A DNA stretch of 64,000 bases from positions 10,768,001-10,832,000 of the forward strand of contig JAKSXM010000263.1 of the NCBI GenBank assembly GCA_022575985.1, in the 5' to 3' direction. A model generated the notes under the pieces. The model made no database searches, was not told the origin of the DNA, and worked only from the letters and a program-made list of their open reading frames with translations. A program made the translations under genes and the position numbers. The DNA comes from Anagrus nilaparvatae. Its lineage: Eukaryota > Arthropoda > Insecta > Hymenoptera > Mymaridae. Position 1 is the stretch's first letter. Every line of letters starts with the position of its first letter. This document shows, in pieces, positions 55,401 through 61,555 of this stretch.

Positions 55401-56894
55401 TAACATCAATTTTAAAGTTTTAATAATTTATTGTGTTTGTTTGAAAAATCGTTATGATAATTACATTTGAAATATTTTATATTTTGCTGTGAAGTAATAA
55501 GTGCTCTTGATAATTCTTTATCAGAATAAACTAAGGGATATTGTAATTTAAGGTTCAAATTTTTATTATCGTAATTCAGAAGCTCAGAAAAAAAATATTT
55601 CAAAATTGACATGCGAATATTGGAAAATCTAAGAAAATAATTAATTAATTTAAATGATTATTAAAAATTATAATGGATCCTAAACTTTCCTAAAATAGTT
55701 TTACCTTTGTCACATTAATAAATTAAACCAATTACGATTTATTTAAGCATTTTAGTTACGATATTAAAATTTAATTTCAAAATTTTATATGATGTACAAA
55801 ACTTACAATCCCTTGAGCTAATCCAAAATCATAAGTTGGCGGTTCACCTGAAGGCTGGTATGGTCCTCTTGCATACCTTAAAACTGCAAGCTGTTGAGTT
55901 CGTTTTATTCCACATTCACCAAGACCACGAAGTTGAATCCAATATGCATCTAGTGGCTTATCAGCATTAATTATAAAATCATACCTTTCACCTATTTATT
56001 GACAATAGAATGATAATAATTTAACTTTTATTTTATAAAAATAAATTTATTTTACATAATAATTTTAAATGAAATGAAATGTAATAACTACTTTTTGAAA
56101 TATAACAACTAATATATTTCAATTAAATTTTTTAAAAATTTTAAATTTTTCTTAAATTAATTTCTTAGTACTTAGTACTTAAAACTTTTTTTTTTAAACT
56201 CAATACTTTTATACTTAGTACTTAAAAAATGATATAGACACAGAAAAAAATGCACGTCATTTTTTAGCCCCAAACAGGATTTGAACCCACGTTCTTTAAA
56301 TTACATGTTCTCTACTCTACCAACTGAGCTACTGGAGCGGTCGAATTTTAGAGGCTTTCAAGAACATTTTCTTCTTTTACAAGGCAAGTTATTGTCCGCA
56401 ACAATATAAAATTTTAAAAAAATTTTCAAAAAATTGAATTGAAATATATTTAGTACATTCATGATATGAAAATATCATATGTGGTATTTATTTGTTCGAA
56501 TGATCGTAAATGAAAATATTTATAATAACTAATGTTTTTAGATTGCATGAATCAAAGGTGGTTTTACAATTTATGATTTTTTTTTATTACGTTTGATCAG
56601 AAAAAGTCACAACTTGTGAATCCACGAATCTGATTTTGTTTAGTATAGAAACGGTAAATTTATGTATTTTAGCTTTCAAAAAATGTTACCAGAAAAAGAT
56701 ATTATAGTGTTTATATCCACAGGCTGAACTGGTTCACCATCTGTAGCAATCAAAGTAAGTTGATGGTTTTGAAAAGTAATTTGAGCAGGGCAAACAGATC
56801 CAAAAGAATTGATCATTCGAAATCTGTATCGTCGTCCTGGTGTAATTGTAAATATTTCTAATGGTGTATTTGTCATAAACCCAGTGTTTGGATC
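25717..56894 (-). CDS. Lac2: Laccase-2-like multicopper oxidase, four internal exons (partial gene)
   Basis: Multicopper oxidases of the laccase-2 group oxidise catechol-type substrates outside the epidermal cell and drive cuticle tanning. Four minus-strand exons, 56894-56690, 55991-55807, 46627-46432 and 25929-25717, join in one uninterrupted reading frame with consistent phases (codons split G|GT, ATT|GTT and G|TG). All junctions have GT donors and AG acceptors. The joined part covers the middle of the protein, including [33 protein letters not shown] and [13 protein letters not shown], which are strongly laccase-2-like. The N-terminal copper sites should lie right of 57 kb and the C-terminal HPFHLHG and HCH sites left of the window; neither is visible. 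Exon lengths (205, 185, 196, 213 nt) are normal but two introns are very large. No stop or frameshift is seen in any exon, so the gene is probably live. Assignment to MCO2 rather than another insect laccase is by remembered similarity. Confidence 0.88.
26380..26620 (+). pseudogene. R1-clade non-LTR fragment (linker before RT)
   Basis: The plus strand reads [23 protein letters not shown] and [10 protein letters not shown], the W-N-x-E-I-x-x-L-R block between endonuclease and RT in R1-type elements. The same block occurs on the minus strand at about 45150-45270 in the larger R1 element. Only this scrap is left; downstream codons are scrambled by frameshifts. Confidence 0.5.
27620..27670. repeat. 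Perfect 19-bp inverted repeat with 13-nt loop
   Basis: The arms at 27620-27638 and 27652-27670 are exact reverse complements and contain CACAGCTAGC and GCTAGCTGTG. The hairpin is too short for a typical animal pre-miRNA. No flanking target duplication is evident. Confidence 0.7.
27976..28266 (+). repeat. BEL/Pao 5' LTR (candidate)
   Basis: It begins TGTGTATATAAC and ends ...AAAACA directly before the primer-binding site. The end is well supported by that site. The start rests only on a TG dinucleotide, because no 3' LTR is left for comparison. Confidence 0.45.
28268..28283 (+). promoter_or_regulatory. BEL/Pao primer-binding site
   Basis: TGGTAGCAGAGCATGG follows the LTR end at once. A TTGGTAGCAGAGC motif is common at this place in insect BEL/Pao elements and marks where a tRNA primes minus-strand synthesis. 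Confidence 0.6.
28500..31000 (+). pseudogene. gag: BEL/Pao gag, split by a foldback element
   Basis: The left piece (about 28500-28631) reads [20 protein letters not shown]. The right piece (from 30041) reads [20 protein letters not shown] and FSDLFQEVV, the classic BEL gag motif 'LP.I.IP.F.G....W..F.D.F'. Later blocks include [19 protein letters not shown] and a Cys/His-rich region near 30740-30960. Multiple stops and shifts are present. The N-terminus seems deleted. Confidence 0.65.
28632..30040. mobile_element. 1.4-kb foldback element with internal tandem repeats
   Basis: The ends CTAACAAAAATAACCACG and CGTGGTTATTTTTGTCAG are inverted repeats, and the arms match for about 330 bp (through CTGTCGTCTCCTGGAAAACC). 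Flanking octamers ATAGAACT and AGAAAACT agree at six of eight places and may be a decayed target duplication. The centre is built of a ~128-bp unit with core CCAAGATGGCGG, about four copies forward and about three inverted. No transposase. Confidence 0.7.
31040..33540 (+). pseudogene. pol: BEL/Pao pol (protease, RT, integrase), broken and interrupted
   Basis: Protease-region blocks include [18 protein letters not shown] and the segment [17 protein letters not shown] ahead of NTLLGWI. RT starts near 31600 ([17 protein letters not shown]), has [16 protein letters not shown], and after the 32116-32793 insertion resumes as [16 protein letters not shown] and [20 protein letters not shown]. RNase H/integrase is represented by [10 protein letters not shown] and [20 protein letters not shown] (integrase second-Asp region) before the trail ends near 33500. 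A deletion lies between about 33290 and 33330. Stops and frameshifts are frequent. Confidence 0.72.
32116..32793. mobile_element. TTAA-flanked MITE in the BEL/Pao RT gene
   Basis: TTAA at 32112-32115 and 32794-32797 flank inverted ends GGTGGTAGATATAATTGGA and TCCAATTGTATCTACCACC. Taking the 678 bp plus one TTAA away leaves the RT frame continuous across the site. TTAA target choice points to piggyBac-type transposition. Confidence 0.8.
33541..34010. other. AT/GT-rich interval without genes
   Basis: Contains TGTATGT-rich low-complexity sequence near 33770-33930; no coding, RNA or repeat structure recognised. Confidence 0.45.
34010..36025 (+). pseudogene. APE-type non-LTR retrotransposon ORF2, degenerate
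   Basis: Endonuclease scraps come first ([12 protein letters not shown] near 34150, then [12 protein letters not shown]). From 34284 the linker and RT follow: [55 protein letters not shown], and [14 protein letters not shown], where the catalytic YADD has become SADD. It is the same family as the better copy at 51088-53958 on the other strand. Stops or frameshifts occur at 34284, 35132, about 35580 and 36025. The C-terminal domain after [16 protein letters not shown] is lost. Confidence 0.78.
36026..37284. other. AT-rich interval without genes
   Basis: Low-complexity sequence with no recognisable gene or RNA. A short match, CAATGTTTCT followed by TTTAATTATAATT, is shared between 36540 and 27165, suggesting an uncharacterised dispersed repeat. 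Confidence 0.4.
37285..37565. repeat. Three diverged tandem units with an AAGATGGCGGACC core
   Basis: Units of roughly 105-127 bp carry GATGGCGGACC (or a variant) followed by ATAAAAATTAAAAATAATG at about 37294, 37398 and 37525. The core and the neighbouring TATTTTCCGATTTTCC resemble the inner repeat of the foldback at 28632-30040. Confidence 0.6.
37570..38218. other. Interval downstream of the glycoprotein remnant
   Basis: No gene seen. It could hold the 3' flank or LTR of the element that carried the glycoprotein, but no partner repeat is present in the window. Confidence 0.35.
38219..40372 (-). pseudogene. Endogenous glycoprotein (chuvirus-like / insect retroelement Env), broken
   Basis: The ATG at 40372 begins a hydrophobic signal peptide ([11 protein letters not shown]) and the mature start [15 protein letters not shown] second block in another frame (40113-39712) has [18 protein letters not shown] and [20 protein letters not shown], and after a MITE (38948-39333) a third (38954-38631) has [20 protein letters not shown]. 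Cys-rich order and these blocks match the glycoprotein family of chuviruses (Jingchuvirales), copies of which occur in insect genomes alone or as Env of BEL/Pao elements. A hydrophobic C-terminal segment lies near 38280. The gene has many stops and frameshifts. No retroelement genes on the same strand adjoin it. Confidence 0.62.
38948..39333. mobile_element. MITE of TTAACGTTAA-rich inverted repeats in the glycoprotein remnant
   Basis: The ends CAAATAGTTACGTTAAACTT and AAGTTTAACGTAACTATTTG are inverted and the arms extend about 170 bp, to ATCGTT and AATGAT-type blocks. The motif GTTAA or ACGTTAA recurs about ten times. It interrupts the glycoprotein reading, so it came later. Confidence 0.75.
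40400..40488. repeat. TA microsatellite
   Basis: Interrupted (TA)n over about 85 bp, directly next to the Helitron 3' end. Confidence 0.9.
40489..41274 (-). mobile_element. Small non-autonomous Helitron
   Basis: On the minus strand it starts TCTCTCTATATTATAA after an A and ends GGGGGCGGAGCCCCCTAG before a T. A TC start, a GC-rich hairpin just before a CTAG (CTRR) end and insertion between A and T are the Helitron signature. A second hairpin (GCGCGCGGAGCGCGC) precedes the last one. It has no Rep/helicase gene and carries a minisatellite at 41062-41228. Confidence 0.65.
41062..41228. repeat. Minisatellite in the Helitron (GTGCCCAATTGGGG-type units)
   Basis: Ten or so 14-17-bp units alternate between GTGCCCAATTGGGG and GTGTCCAAATGGGG. 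Open frames on both strands here are by-products of the repeat. Confidence 0.85.
41300..42544. mobile_element. 1.25-kb foldback element
   Basis: Ends GGGTGGTTCCAGTACTTTTC and GAAAAGTACTGGAACCACCC are perfect inverted repeats; arms match for about 310 bp, up to GGAGTCAAC at 41590 and GTTGACTCC at 42240. A smaller inner inverted repeat lies at 42120-42240. It is flanked by TATATA on both sides. No coding. Confidence 0.8.
42645..45435 (-). mobile_element. 5'-truncated R1-clade non-LTR retrotransposon with poly(A) tail
   Basis: The minus-strand order is RT (from about 45430), C-terminal Cys/His region (to about 43100), a 3' UTR (43100-42672) and a tail of A runs (42671-42645 on the minus strand). 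The endonuclease is missing, as expected for target-primed 5' truncation. No clear target duplication was found. Confidence 0.78.
43100..45431 (-). pseudogene. R1-clade reverse transcriptase ORF, several stops
   Basis: RT blocks in order are [83 protein letters not shown] and [13 protein letters not shown]. The catalytic YADD is YADH, so RT would be inactive. The thumb/connection region (44087-43347) is one long open frame with [14 protein letters not shown] and [13 protein letters not shown], followed by [16 protein letters not shown] and a Cys/His end typical of R1. Stops lie near 44950, 44727 and 44222. Confidence 0.8.
45436..46431. other. AT-rich interval with a YY1-core copy
   Basis: No gene seen. 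One CAAAATGGCGGACCAATATGG block lies near 45881 and a related TTAAATGGCGGAACCAATAT near 46000. Confidence 0.45.
46432..46627 (-). CDS. Lac2: Laccase exon C
   Basis: The acceptor is CAAAG before GTTCTCAAT at 46627 and the donor is GTATAA from 46431. It codes for [38 protein letters not shown] and NTYNRYL, matching the linker before the third cupredoxin domain. The intron before it is 9179 bp and full of repeats; the intron after it is 20502 bp. Confidence 0.9.
46914..47080 (-). pseudogene. Non-LTR RNase H fragment
   Basis: The minus strand reads [19 protein letters not shown], then [18 protein letters not shown]. The TAE block with preceding Ala/Tyr is typical of the RNase H domain (second catalytic acidic residue) of I/Jockey-type non-LTR elements. 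Only about 55 codons remain, followed by stops. Confidence 0.45.
47081..47600. other. AT-rich intron sequence without genes
   Basis: No gene, RNA or clear repeat recognised. Confidence 0.4.
47620..48330. repeat. Diverged ~290-bp repeats with a TTACCTAGTAGGTA core
   Basis: The core occurs at about 47628, 47801 and 48089. Longer blocks around GTGTAAGGAAGTGG (47730) and GTGTAAAGGAGTGG (48022) align over roughly 280 bp at a spacing near 291 bp. Identity is perhaps 70%. No coding. Confidence 0.6.
48540..49800. mobile_element. 1.26-kb foldback element with ~600-bp arms
   Basis: The left arm (CATTTCAGCTCGAAGTATTT..., 48543-49150) is matched inverted by the right arm (49210-49797). Shared blocks include ACATGTTGGCTCAATCTTA with its complement, and AAATTCCCATGTTATTTAAA. 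A half copy of the right arm with its outer flank lies at 54727-55095. Confidence 0.78.
50020..50450. repeat. Array of ~35-45-bp palindromic units (TTCTAGTTTTGAAT...AAGAAATAA)
   Basis: About ten units alternate a CTAGTTTT or CTTGTTTT half with an AAACAAGAAA or AAAGAAATAA half, so each unit is roughly its own reverse complement. It lies between the foldback and the non-LTR element. Confidence 0.6.
51088..53958 (-). CDS. Non-LTR ORF2: APE endonuclease and reverse transcriptase
   Basis: About 957 codons open. The endonuclease (codons 1-250) has [12 protein letters not shown] (the catalytic Glu) and [12 protein letters not shown], and ends [11 protein letters not shown] where SDH is usual. RT has [66 protein letters not shown] and the catalytic [12 protein letters not shown], intact. 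A C-terminal region ([19 protein letters not shown]) ends near 51090, as in CR1/Jockey-supergroup elements. There is no in-frame ATG before the endonuclease; a TGA about 70 bp upstream of the conserved start ([10 protein letters not shown]) closes the frame. Either the start is lost or translation depends on ORF1. It is the least damaged TE gene here. Confidence 0.85.
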   Translation of the reverse strand, partial: LDSKAHTLPPNKPALKVGFLNASSLKKQKWQVRKFLTDDKSYHVFAIAETRLGHVVSDNFVNIPGYSTVRQDRNTHGGGILLYIKDNFKAKILCSSRTEQTDKPLKPEYLFCTVWEGNSAPVLIALVYRPPDVKIRSDPTFIDLLQTYCSDYSHKIILGDWNANMLDPDNSDTKFVNNLITDLSLKLVDTGASHHTDDNDTWIDLILIDECDTILSFDRTYPNYANRHDIISVTLDMFYPEPPNVPITYKALNNIKSHELNTQLRKLDWTIFSSLDEEFDIEQGLSVLTQYIDSSIGMLAPDKTLKHHTAKYPWLNTELRLLKSKRDATNRRYERTGSKKLFREFLSLANLFEERFETARYAYMHNRICNTLDDGKNFWKEMRSLGLIPKVSDALHGFTPDELNLHFSNISISPLEDPTVSSNIVNSSSPEGFAFHAVSINDVILAVSHFRSQAKGDDGIPQSIIAKALPTIAAYLTKLFNASLLKGVFPVEWKKSRILALKKVSVPSSPSDFRPIALLCFLSKVLEKLAHDQVVSFLEKTKFLDKFQCGFRKHHSTQSALLKLTDDIRMGKEKKLATLLMQFDFSKAFDNVSPSKLLRKLQIAGFSNSSLKLFRSYLCGRSVCVTSQTSTSNYRDTNIGVPQGSVLGPLLFCIYMNDIKDYLDDSTFRLLYADDLQIYVQVPADQINQGICLLSDSAKIISTWADLNCLALNTKKTQAIIFGSPNTIKLFKELQISKVIINHSGDGVQFVDEITSLGVILDNTLSWQPQIGQVTRKINRVLYGLRIIKPCTSQTLRKRLVESLVVPHLDYCNIVYLDLTNQLSAQLQRLSNSAIRYIYDLRRHDHITPYRRKLNWLRNEARTTYFGALTMYRIVRMKVPPLLTPLFKPYKSDRPSRGPRKDLEIPSSITTDWGLNSFQVKFAHFWNSIPPCIRAIHSYNRFKRSIRQFLFRLDLT
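53995..54261 (-). pseudogene. Possible non-LTR ORF1 C-terminal remnant
   Basis: The minus-strand frame contains [20 protein letters not shown] and [17 protein letters not shown], reminiscent of the nucleic-acid-binding C-terminus of ORF1 proteins in such elements ('...NGD..VR......I....DL..LF'). It ends 37 bp before the ORF2 frame. The hydrophobic N-terminal 30 codons are probably not part of the protein. Confidence 0.4.
54316..54725. repeat. Dispersed repeat, unoccupied copy
   Basis: This 410-bp stretch recurs inverted at 58530-58835 plus 60400-60480, where nested insertions split it. A partial, more diverged third copy is at 61690-61855. Shared blocks include AACCGGTTATAAATTTTTTT and GCGATTCAGCGCCCCAAAGA. 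No coding. Confidence 0.75.
54727..55095. repeat. Half copy of the 48540-49800 foldback arm
   Basis: Nearly identical to 49490-49860, from TTTTTGAGGTTGTAGCG through GGGACGGGTTAAAAA and onward into GGGGGGAGCCAAAAAATATC. The shared outer flank shows that the repeat extends beyond the hairpin arm. Confidence 0.8.
55248..55320 (-). tRNA. Degenerate tRNA-like sequence
   Basis: The minus strand reads GCTCCCGATAGCTTAATTAG with D-arm GCTT/GAGC, a TTTTGTAAG anticodon-loop-like stretch and a B-box-like GGTTTTGACC, then a T run. The acceptor 3' strand does not pair. It resembles the better tRNA-like sequence 950 bp to the right; most likely a decayed tRNA or tRNA-derived repeat. Confidence 0.3.
55807..55991 (-). 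CDS. Lac2: Laccase exon B
   Basis: The exon begins after an AG at 55993-55992 and ends before GTAAGT at 55806-55801. It continues the frame as [24 protein letters not shown] and [10 protein letters not shown], ending at GLAQGI in phase 0. These blocks are hallmarks of insect laccases. The upstream intron is 698 bp and contains a tRNA-like sequence at 56266-56338. Confidence 0.9.
56266..56338 (-). tRNA. tRNA-Thr(UGU)-like gene, probable pseudogene
   Basis: The sequence is 73 nt with all standard arm lengths. The 7-bp acceptor GCTCCAG/TTGGGGC pairs throughout with wobbles, D arm GCTC/GAGT, variable loop of 5 nt, and T arm GTGGG/CCTGT around TTCAAAT. A box (TAGCTCAGTTGGTAGAG) and B box (GGTTCAAATCC) are good. 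The anticodon would be TGT (56305-56303), but base 33 is A instead of the near-invariant T and the lower anticodon stem does not pair. It lies in the laccase intron A-B, same strand. Confidence 0.55.
56690..56894 (-). CDS. Lac2: Laccase exon A
   Basis: This is the most upstream exon visible. The acceptor TTTTAG precedes GATCCAAACACT at 56894 and the donor GTAACA begins at 56689. It reads [13 protein letters not shown], then the [20 protein letters not shown] block and [18 protein letters not shown]. In laccases this region belongs to the second cupredoxin domain and gives a structural core rather than copper ligands. It ends in phase 1 (single G), which the next exon completes to GGT. Confidence 0.9.
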
Positions 56895-58529
56895 CTAAAA
56901 TAAAAAAAAATAAAGTAAAAACAAAATAAAAAATTTTCAAATTTATAAAAATCATGTTGCAAAGTTAGTAAAAATATAAATATTATTGTTATGTATTTTG
57001 TTTATTAGTTCCTAAATTATTATATCCACTCGCATAAACTTTAATCATTAACGATTTCAATTCTAATTAATGGAAATACATTCCATTTGGTCCATCGACC
57101 CTGCCTCAGCTAATATTATTTAATTTGATTAAAAAATCAAGAACTATCGTCAAGAGGTTTCACAACTTTTTTTTAAATATTTTAAAGCCAGCTACAAAAC
57201 CAACCAAATAGAATTTTAAAATTTTTTTCATGATAAAACCCAATTATTTTTACCGTTTTAAAAAGAAATTTTCTATTTATAACAAAAAATTTCAATTTTT
57301 TCCAAATAACGTCAAAAAAAGTAGATTTAGCTCTTGTGAAACCTTTAAATCCTGCAAAATATGGCATTAGAATTTAGTGTTTATGTGATGCTGAATCCAA
57401 GTATCCACTACAAAGAAAAATATATATAGGGAAATTGGTAATACTCGAGAAGTAAATCAGTGTTAAAGAGTAATGAAATAATCTTCTGCTTATTATAAGA
57501 ATAGTGGAAGAAATATATGCATAAAAATAATCGATACATACATCGATAACATCTTCACAATTTTATCAGTTGTGAAACTTTTACTTAGTTAGATTTCACT
57601 GTAGTTAGAATGTATAGAAAAAATAAAGCATATATTATGGCTCCTTCAAAAAAAAAAAAAAAATAGAAGAATATTCAACAATGTTTTGATTCCAAGATAA
57701 AATCAAGATGAGTTCGTATGTTCCCAAATCCAAAAAAGGAGTCCTGTTATTAACTAACTATCCCTTTATTTATCCCAGCAGGGATCAGATGGCACTTATA
57801 TGATCTTGAAGAGACACCTAAATACTAAAAACATGTAAAAAACACATAAAGGCTGACCTTAGGACATGGGTGATATTTTAAATATAAAATAATGGGTTTA
57901 AGATTATTTCGATATTTATTGAATGTCCTTGCAAATATATACAGAGGTATGCTATTCGCAAAACGCCCTTGGTCATGTGTGCCGAGCTGCTGAAATGTCC
58001 CCTCCCTCGTGGAAAAAAAAGAACATAATATTCCATAATATCCCATAATATACCATAATATGTCCATTTTTTGGCACATAATATGGGATATTATGGGATA
58101 ATATCTCATAAATGAGCAAAAAAAAAATGTAAAAAAAAGTAAAATTATCATTAGAACATTAATATTAGGATTGATAGACAATATAGGTGGCAGTAATAAA
58201 AAGTATATTAATATAATTATATTCTGAAGGCAAAATTATTTAATTTTTTTTATTCAATTTAAGATTTTAAGTTTTAGAAAGAAAAGACAATCTTAATTTT
58301 ATTCTTATTAAGATACTTGATTACTTATAATTATAAATTTGTTAAAAAGTTTAAAATAATTTTGTATTTAGGACAAAGAAAATAAAATTTTCTTTTAGAT
58401 GAACATTATAATTTGTATATCAAATCTACTTCGCACGCTAGATTTTTGAATGAAAACTATATCTTTTAACTTGAAAATAAAAAATATGTAAATAATTGTT
58501 ATTTTATAATTTAAGTTAAAACTGGGGGT
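56895..58529. other. AT-rich interval upstream of laccase exon A
   Basis: No further laccase exon, gene or RNA recognised. A short inverted repeat of CATAATATCCCATAATAT-type sequence lies at 58030-58100. Confidence 0.5.
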
Positions 58530-58831
58530 TTTTTGTGGCGCTAAATAGATATTTTTGGTTAGAAAATTGAAAAAATGCTTTCTTGATCGGAAAAATCGCA
58601 GAACAGGCGTTTTTTTATCCTAAAAAATTAAAATCATAAATTTTTATTATATTCAGTTAAACAACGATTCATGGGCGTTCTTTGGGGCGCTGAATCGCTA
58701 TTTTTGGCCAGGAATGTGAACAAACGTTTGCGTTTGCGGGAAATTCGGAAAATAGGTGTTTTTTAATCTTGAAAAATGAAAATCGTAAAACTTTATTTTA
58801 TTCAATTAAAAAAATTTATAACCGGTTTGTG

Positions 58832-59812
58832 TATATGTCGCAGGCGTTTTGTTGTTTTCCGTCACTTTGTAAATAGCCTAGGCTATTTATGAAGTGACGA
58901 GGCCGGATTAGGCACTTTATATTTTAGATAAAAATTACCATAAAAATAACGAAAGTACTAGTCATTTTGTAGCGAGTGAAAAAGATTATTTTAAAAGGAT
59001 TAAAAAAATATAAAATTACTAGTCGTTTTAGAGTTTTGAAAAATTTATTATTTTATACCTCATTCAATCTCATAATAAAAATGTAAATAATATTAAAAAA
59101 TTATTAGCAATATTTTTCAAACGTATTTTTGTGTTTCAATAAGAAAGTTAACTATGTTTTATTTGCGCATGTTGATTTACCATGGTATCGTGAATTACAT
59201 AAAAGTTTGTTTTTAAAACATGAGCATTTTAAGGTTTTACACTTATTTTTTAAAGCTGCGATTGCATTTGCTAACACCCTGGCCACCAAAATATTAGCAG
59301 CTGCTTCTCGCAAAGAAATATCTTATTTTTGAAGAGGCTCATTTATTTCGATTTCTGTTGGCTGAAACTCTTTCCGCAGGTACCAATTATTTAAGGTACC
59401 AACGGCCGTTGAAATTTGAAAGTTCATTCCGAAAATCTAACATTTTGCCTAGGATATTATGGGCATCTAATGGTCCGCGGTCAACCTTAGGTACACCTAC
59501 CAAAACCGTTTCTCCAAGAAATTAGAAAGTGACTAAGCTAATTTAAATTTTCAATAAACGTAAATAAACAAATATGAGATTGATAAAGGCATAAAATGAT
59601 AAATTTTCAAAACTCTAAAACACCTAGTACTTTTATATTTTTTTAATCCTCTTAAAATAATCTTTTTCACTCGCTTCAAAATGACTAGTACTTTCGTTAT
59701 TTTTATGGTAATTCTTATCTAAAATATAAAGTGCCTAATCCGGCCTCGTCACTTCATAAATAGCCTAGGCTATTTACAAAGTGACGGAAAACAACAAAAC
59801 GCCTGCGACATA
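58832..59812. mobile_element. 0.98-kb foldback MITE with ~220-bp arms
   Basis: Ends TGTCGCAGGCGTTTTGTTG and CAACAAAACGCCTGCGACA are inverted. Arms continue through AAATAGCCTAGGCTATTT, itself a palindrome, to about 59053 and from 59588. TATA flanks both ends, matching the single TATA of the unoccupied site at 54.4 kb. A 67-codon open frame at 59129-59332 in the centre (FLKHEHFKVLHLFF) is of unknown meaning. Confidence 0.75.
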
Positions 59813-59814
59813 TA

Positions 59815-60398
59815 CTGCCGTACAGGAGTAAAAAGGCAATATCTCACTTTTAACTCATTTCGAGATATTTAAAGAAACGCGTTTCGGTTAATTTTGAAAG
59901 GTTTATATACAATTTAAAAAAAATTTATATGTTTCTAAGGTAATTAAGACATGCTCTTTTCATTGGTGAAAAAATTTTTCCAAAATTTCCACTCCTTATA
60001 TGAAAAACAAGAGATATGCAAAAATAGCAGCTCCAAATCGGCTTATAATACAGGAGAAGAAAAGCAATATCGAGATATGCGTTTTATATAAAGAGATATT
60101 GCCTTTCTTCTCCTGTATTGAAATATTTTTTTCCATGCGCGCTGTTCTACCGTACAGGAGAAGAAAAGCAATATCTCGAGATATGCATTTATTTCATGTA
60201 TTTTTTTTTTTATTCCATGTTAAATTTTATCAAATACATGAAACCTTCGAGATATGCAGTGCTAACTTTTTTGTTATCAGTGATATCAAAATAATTTTTG
60301 CACCACTGGATAGATTTTTTTTTCACGATTATGCACATATAAAAATCTCATTTTTCATAAAATCTCGAGATATTGCCTTTTTACTCCTGTACGGCAGT
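59815..60398. mobile_element. 0.58-kb TA-flanked MITE next to the foldback
   Basis: Inverted ends CTGCCGTACAGGAGTAAAAA and TTTTTACTCCTGTACGGCAG lie between TA dinucleotides, fitting Tc1/mariner-type insertion. Inside, a second hairpin (60045-60120) uses a variant of the same end (CAGGAGAAGAAAAGCAATAT). It inserted at the right edge of the foldback. Confidence 0.75.
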
Positions 60399-60480
60399 AT
60401 ACACAACGAATTTTCTAATAAAATCTCATTGCACAATAAATTCCAATTTAAAAACTTATTCCTAAATTAACTAAAAAAGA

Positions 60481-61320
60481 TAATTTATTTAAAATACATA
60501 ATTTATTTTATAAAAAGTAGAAAATTCTCTTTAAAGCTCATATTATTGTACTTGTAAAAAATATTAGATATTTCTAAAATAATCGAATTATATATCTTTA
60601 ATATCAAGAATACATTTCATATTTGATATTTCTCGTTTTTTCTAGTAAAAAAGGTAAAATTAGAAATTTCTAGTTTGCAAAATAGAAATACGTTGCGTTT
60701 TGTTCACGATATTTCTGATGAAAAAATTTTTAAGGATGATTTGAAGTTTCTTATTAGATCTTATAAAAATAAGCAGACATTTCTATTAGATTCTGAAAAT
60801 GAAATTAGTTTGATATTCCTGCGTAAAACAAGTAAAATCTTATTTACAATTTTTTTCCTTCAAATGAGATATTTCTTTTAAGATCTAGTCAACAAATTAT
60901 TCTAGAAATGTCTTATTAATTCTGATTAAATCTTATTATTTTTTATTGGAATTTTCTCATTAAAACCTTTTCTAATTAAATTCTGATTAAAACTTATGTT
61001 TTCTAAAAATTCCTTTAAAAAAAAAATAAAGTTATCATTTAAAATGAGAAATAATGAGTTTAAATGAGACTCCATCACAAGGGTAACTATACAACCAACG
61101 AGCATGGAATATGTTCACTAATAACACTGATAATAATGTATCTATTGTGTTCATAATATCAATATGTATATCCAAATATTTATATTTAAATTATTATTAT
61201 AGAAATCATGCTGCTTAGACATCAAAGTGAACAAAATTTATTACATTTTCAAATTATTATTGTTTTTTAAATAATATGAATTTATTTTTTATTAATTTTT
61301 ACAGTAAATTCTTTAAAAAT
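60481..61320. other. AT-rich interval without genes
   Basis: Loose recurrences of TTTCTAGTTTGCAAAATAG, TTCTAGAAATG and ATTCTGATTAAA recall the palindromic array at 50.0-50.4 kb, but no clean period is visible. No gene recognised. Confidence 0.4.
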
Positions 61321-61327
61321 TCTGCAC

Positions 61328-61555
61328 CAATGGTCCCTAGGTACTTCTGCACCAAAGATCCCTAGGGACTTCTGCATCAAAGGTTCCTAGGTACTTCTAC
61401 ACCATAGGTGCCTAGGTACTTCTGCACCATAGGTCCCTTGGTACTTTTGCACCAAAGGTCCCTAGGTACTTCTGCATCATAGGTCCCTAGAGACTTCTGC
61501 ACCAATGGTCGCTAGGTACTTATGCATCAATGCTCCCTAGGTACTTCTGCACCCT
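61328..61555. repeat. 25-bp minisatellite, about 9 copies
   Basis: The consensus is close to CCCTAGGTACTTCTGCACC plus six bases (AAAGGT or ATAGGT). Each unit holds a CCTAGG palindrome next to GTAC. Units differ at 1-4 positions. Confidence 0.9.

Noticed and set aside
60000..60470. 156-codon open frame
   Set aside because: It crosses the inverted ends of the 0.58-kb MITE into the flanking repeat, with no protein-like pattern.
61328..61555. Regularly spaced repeats resembling a CRISPR array
   Set aside because: The repeat period is 25 bp without unique spacers, and the genome is eukaryotic.
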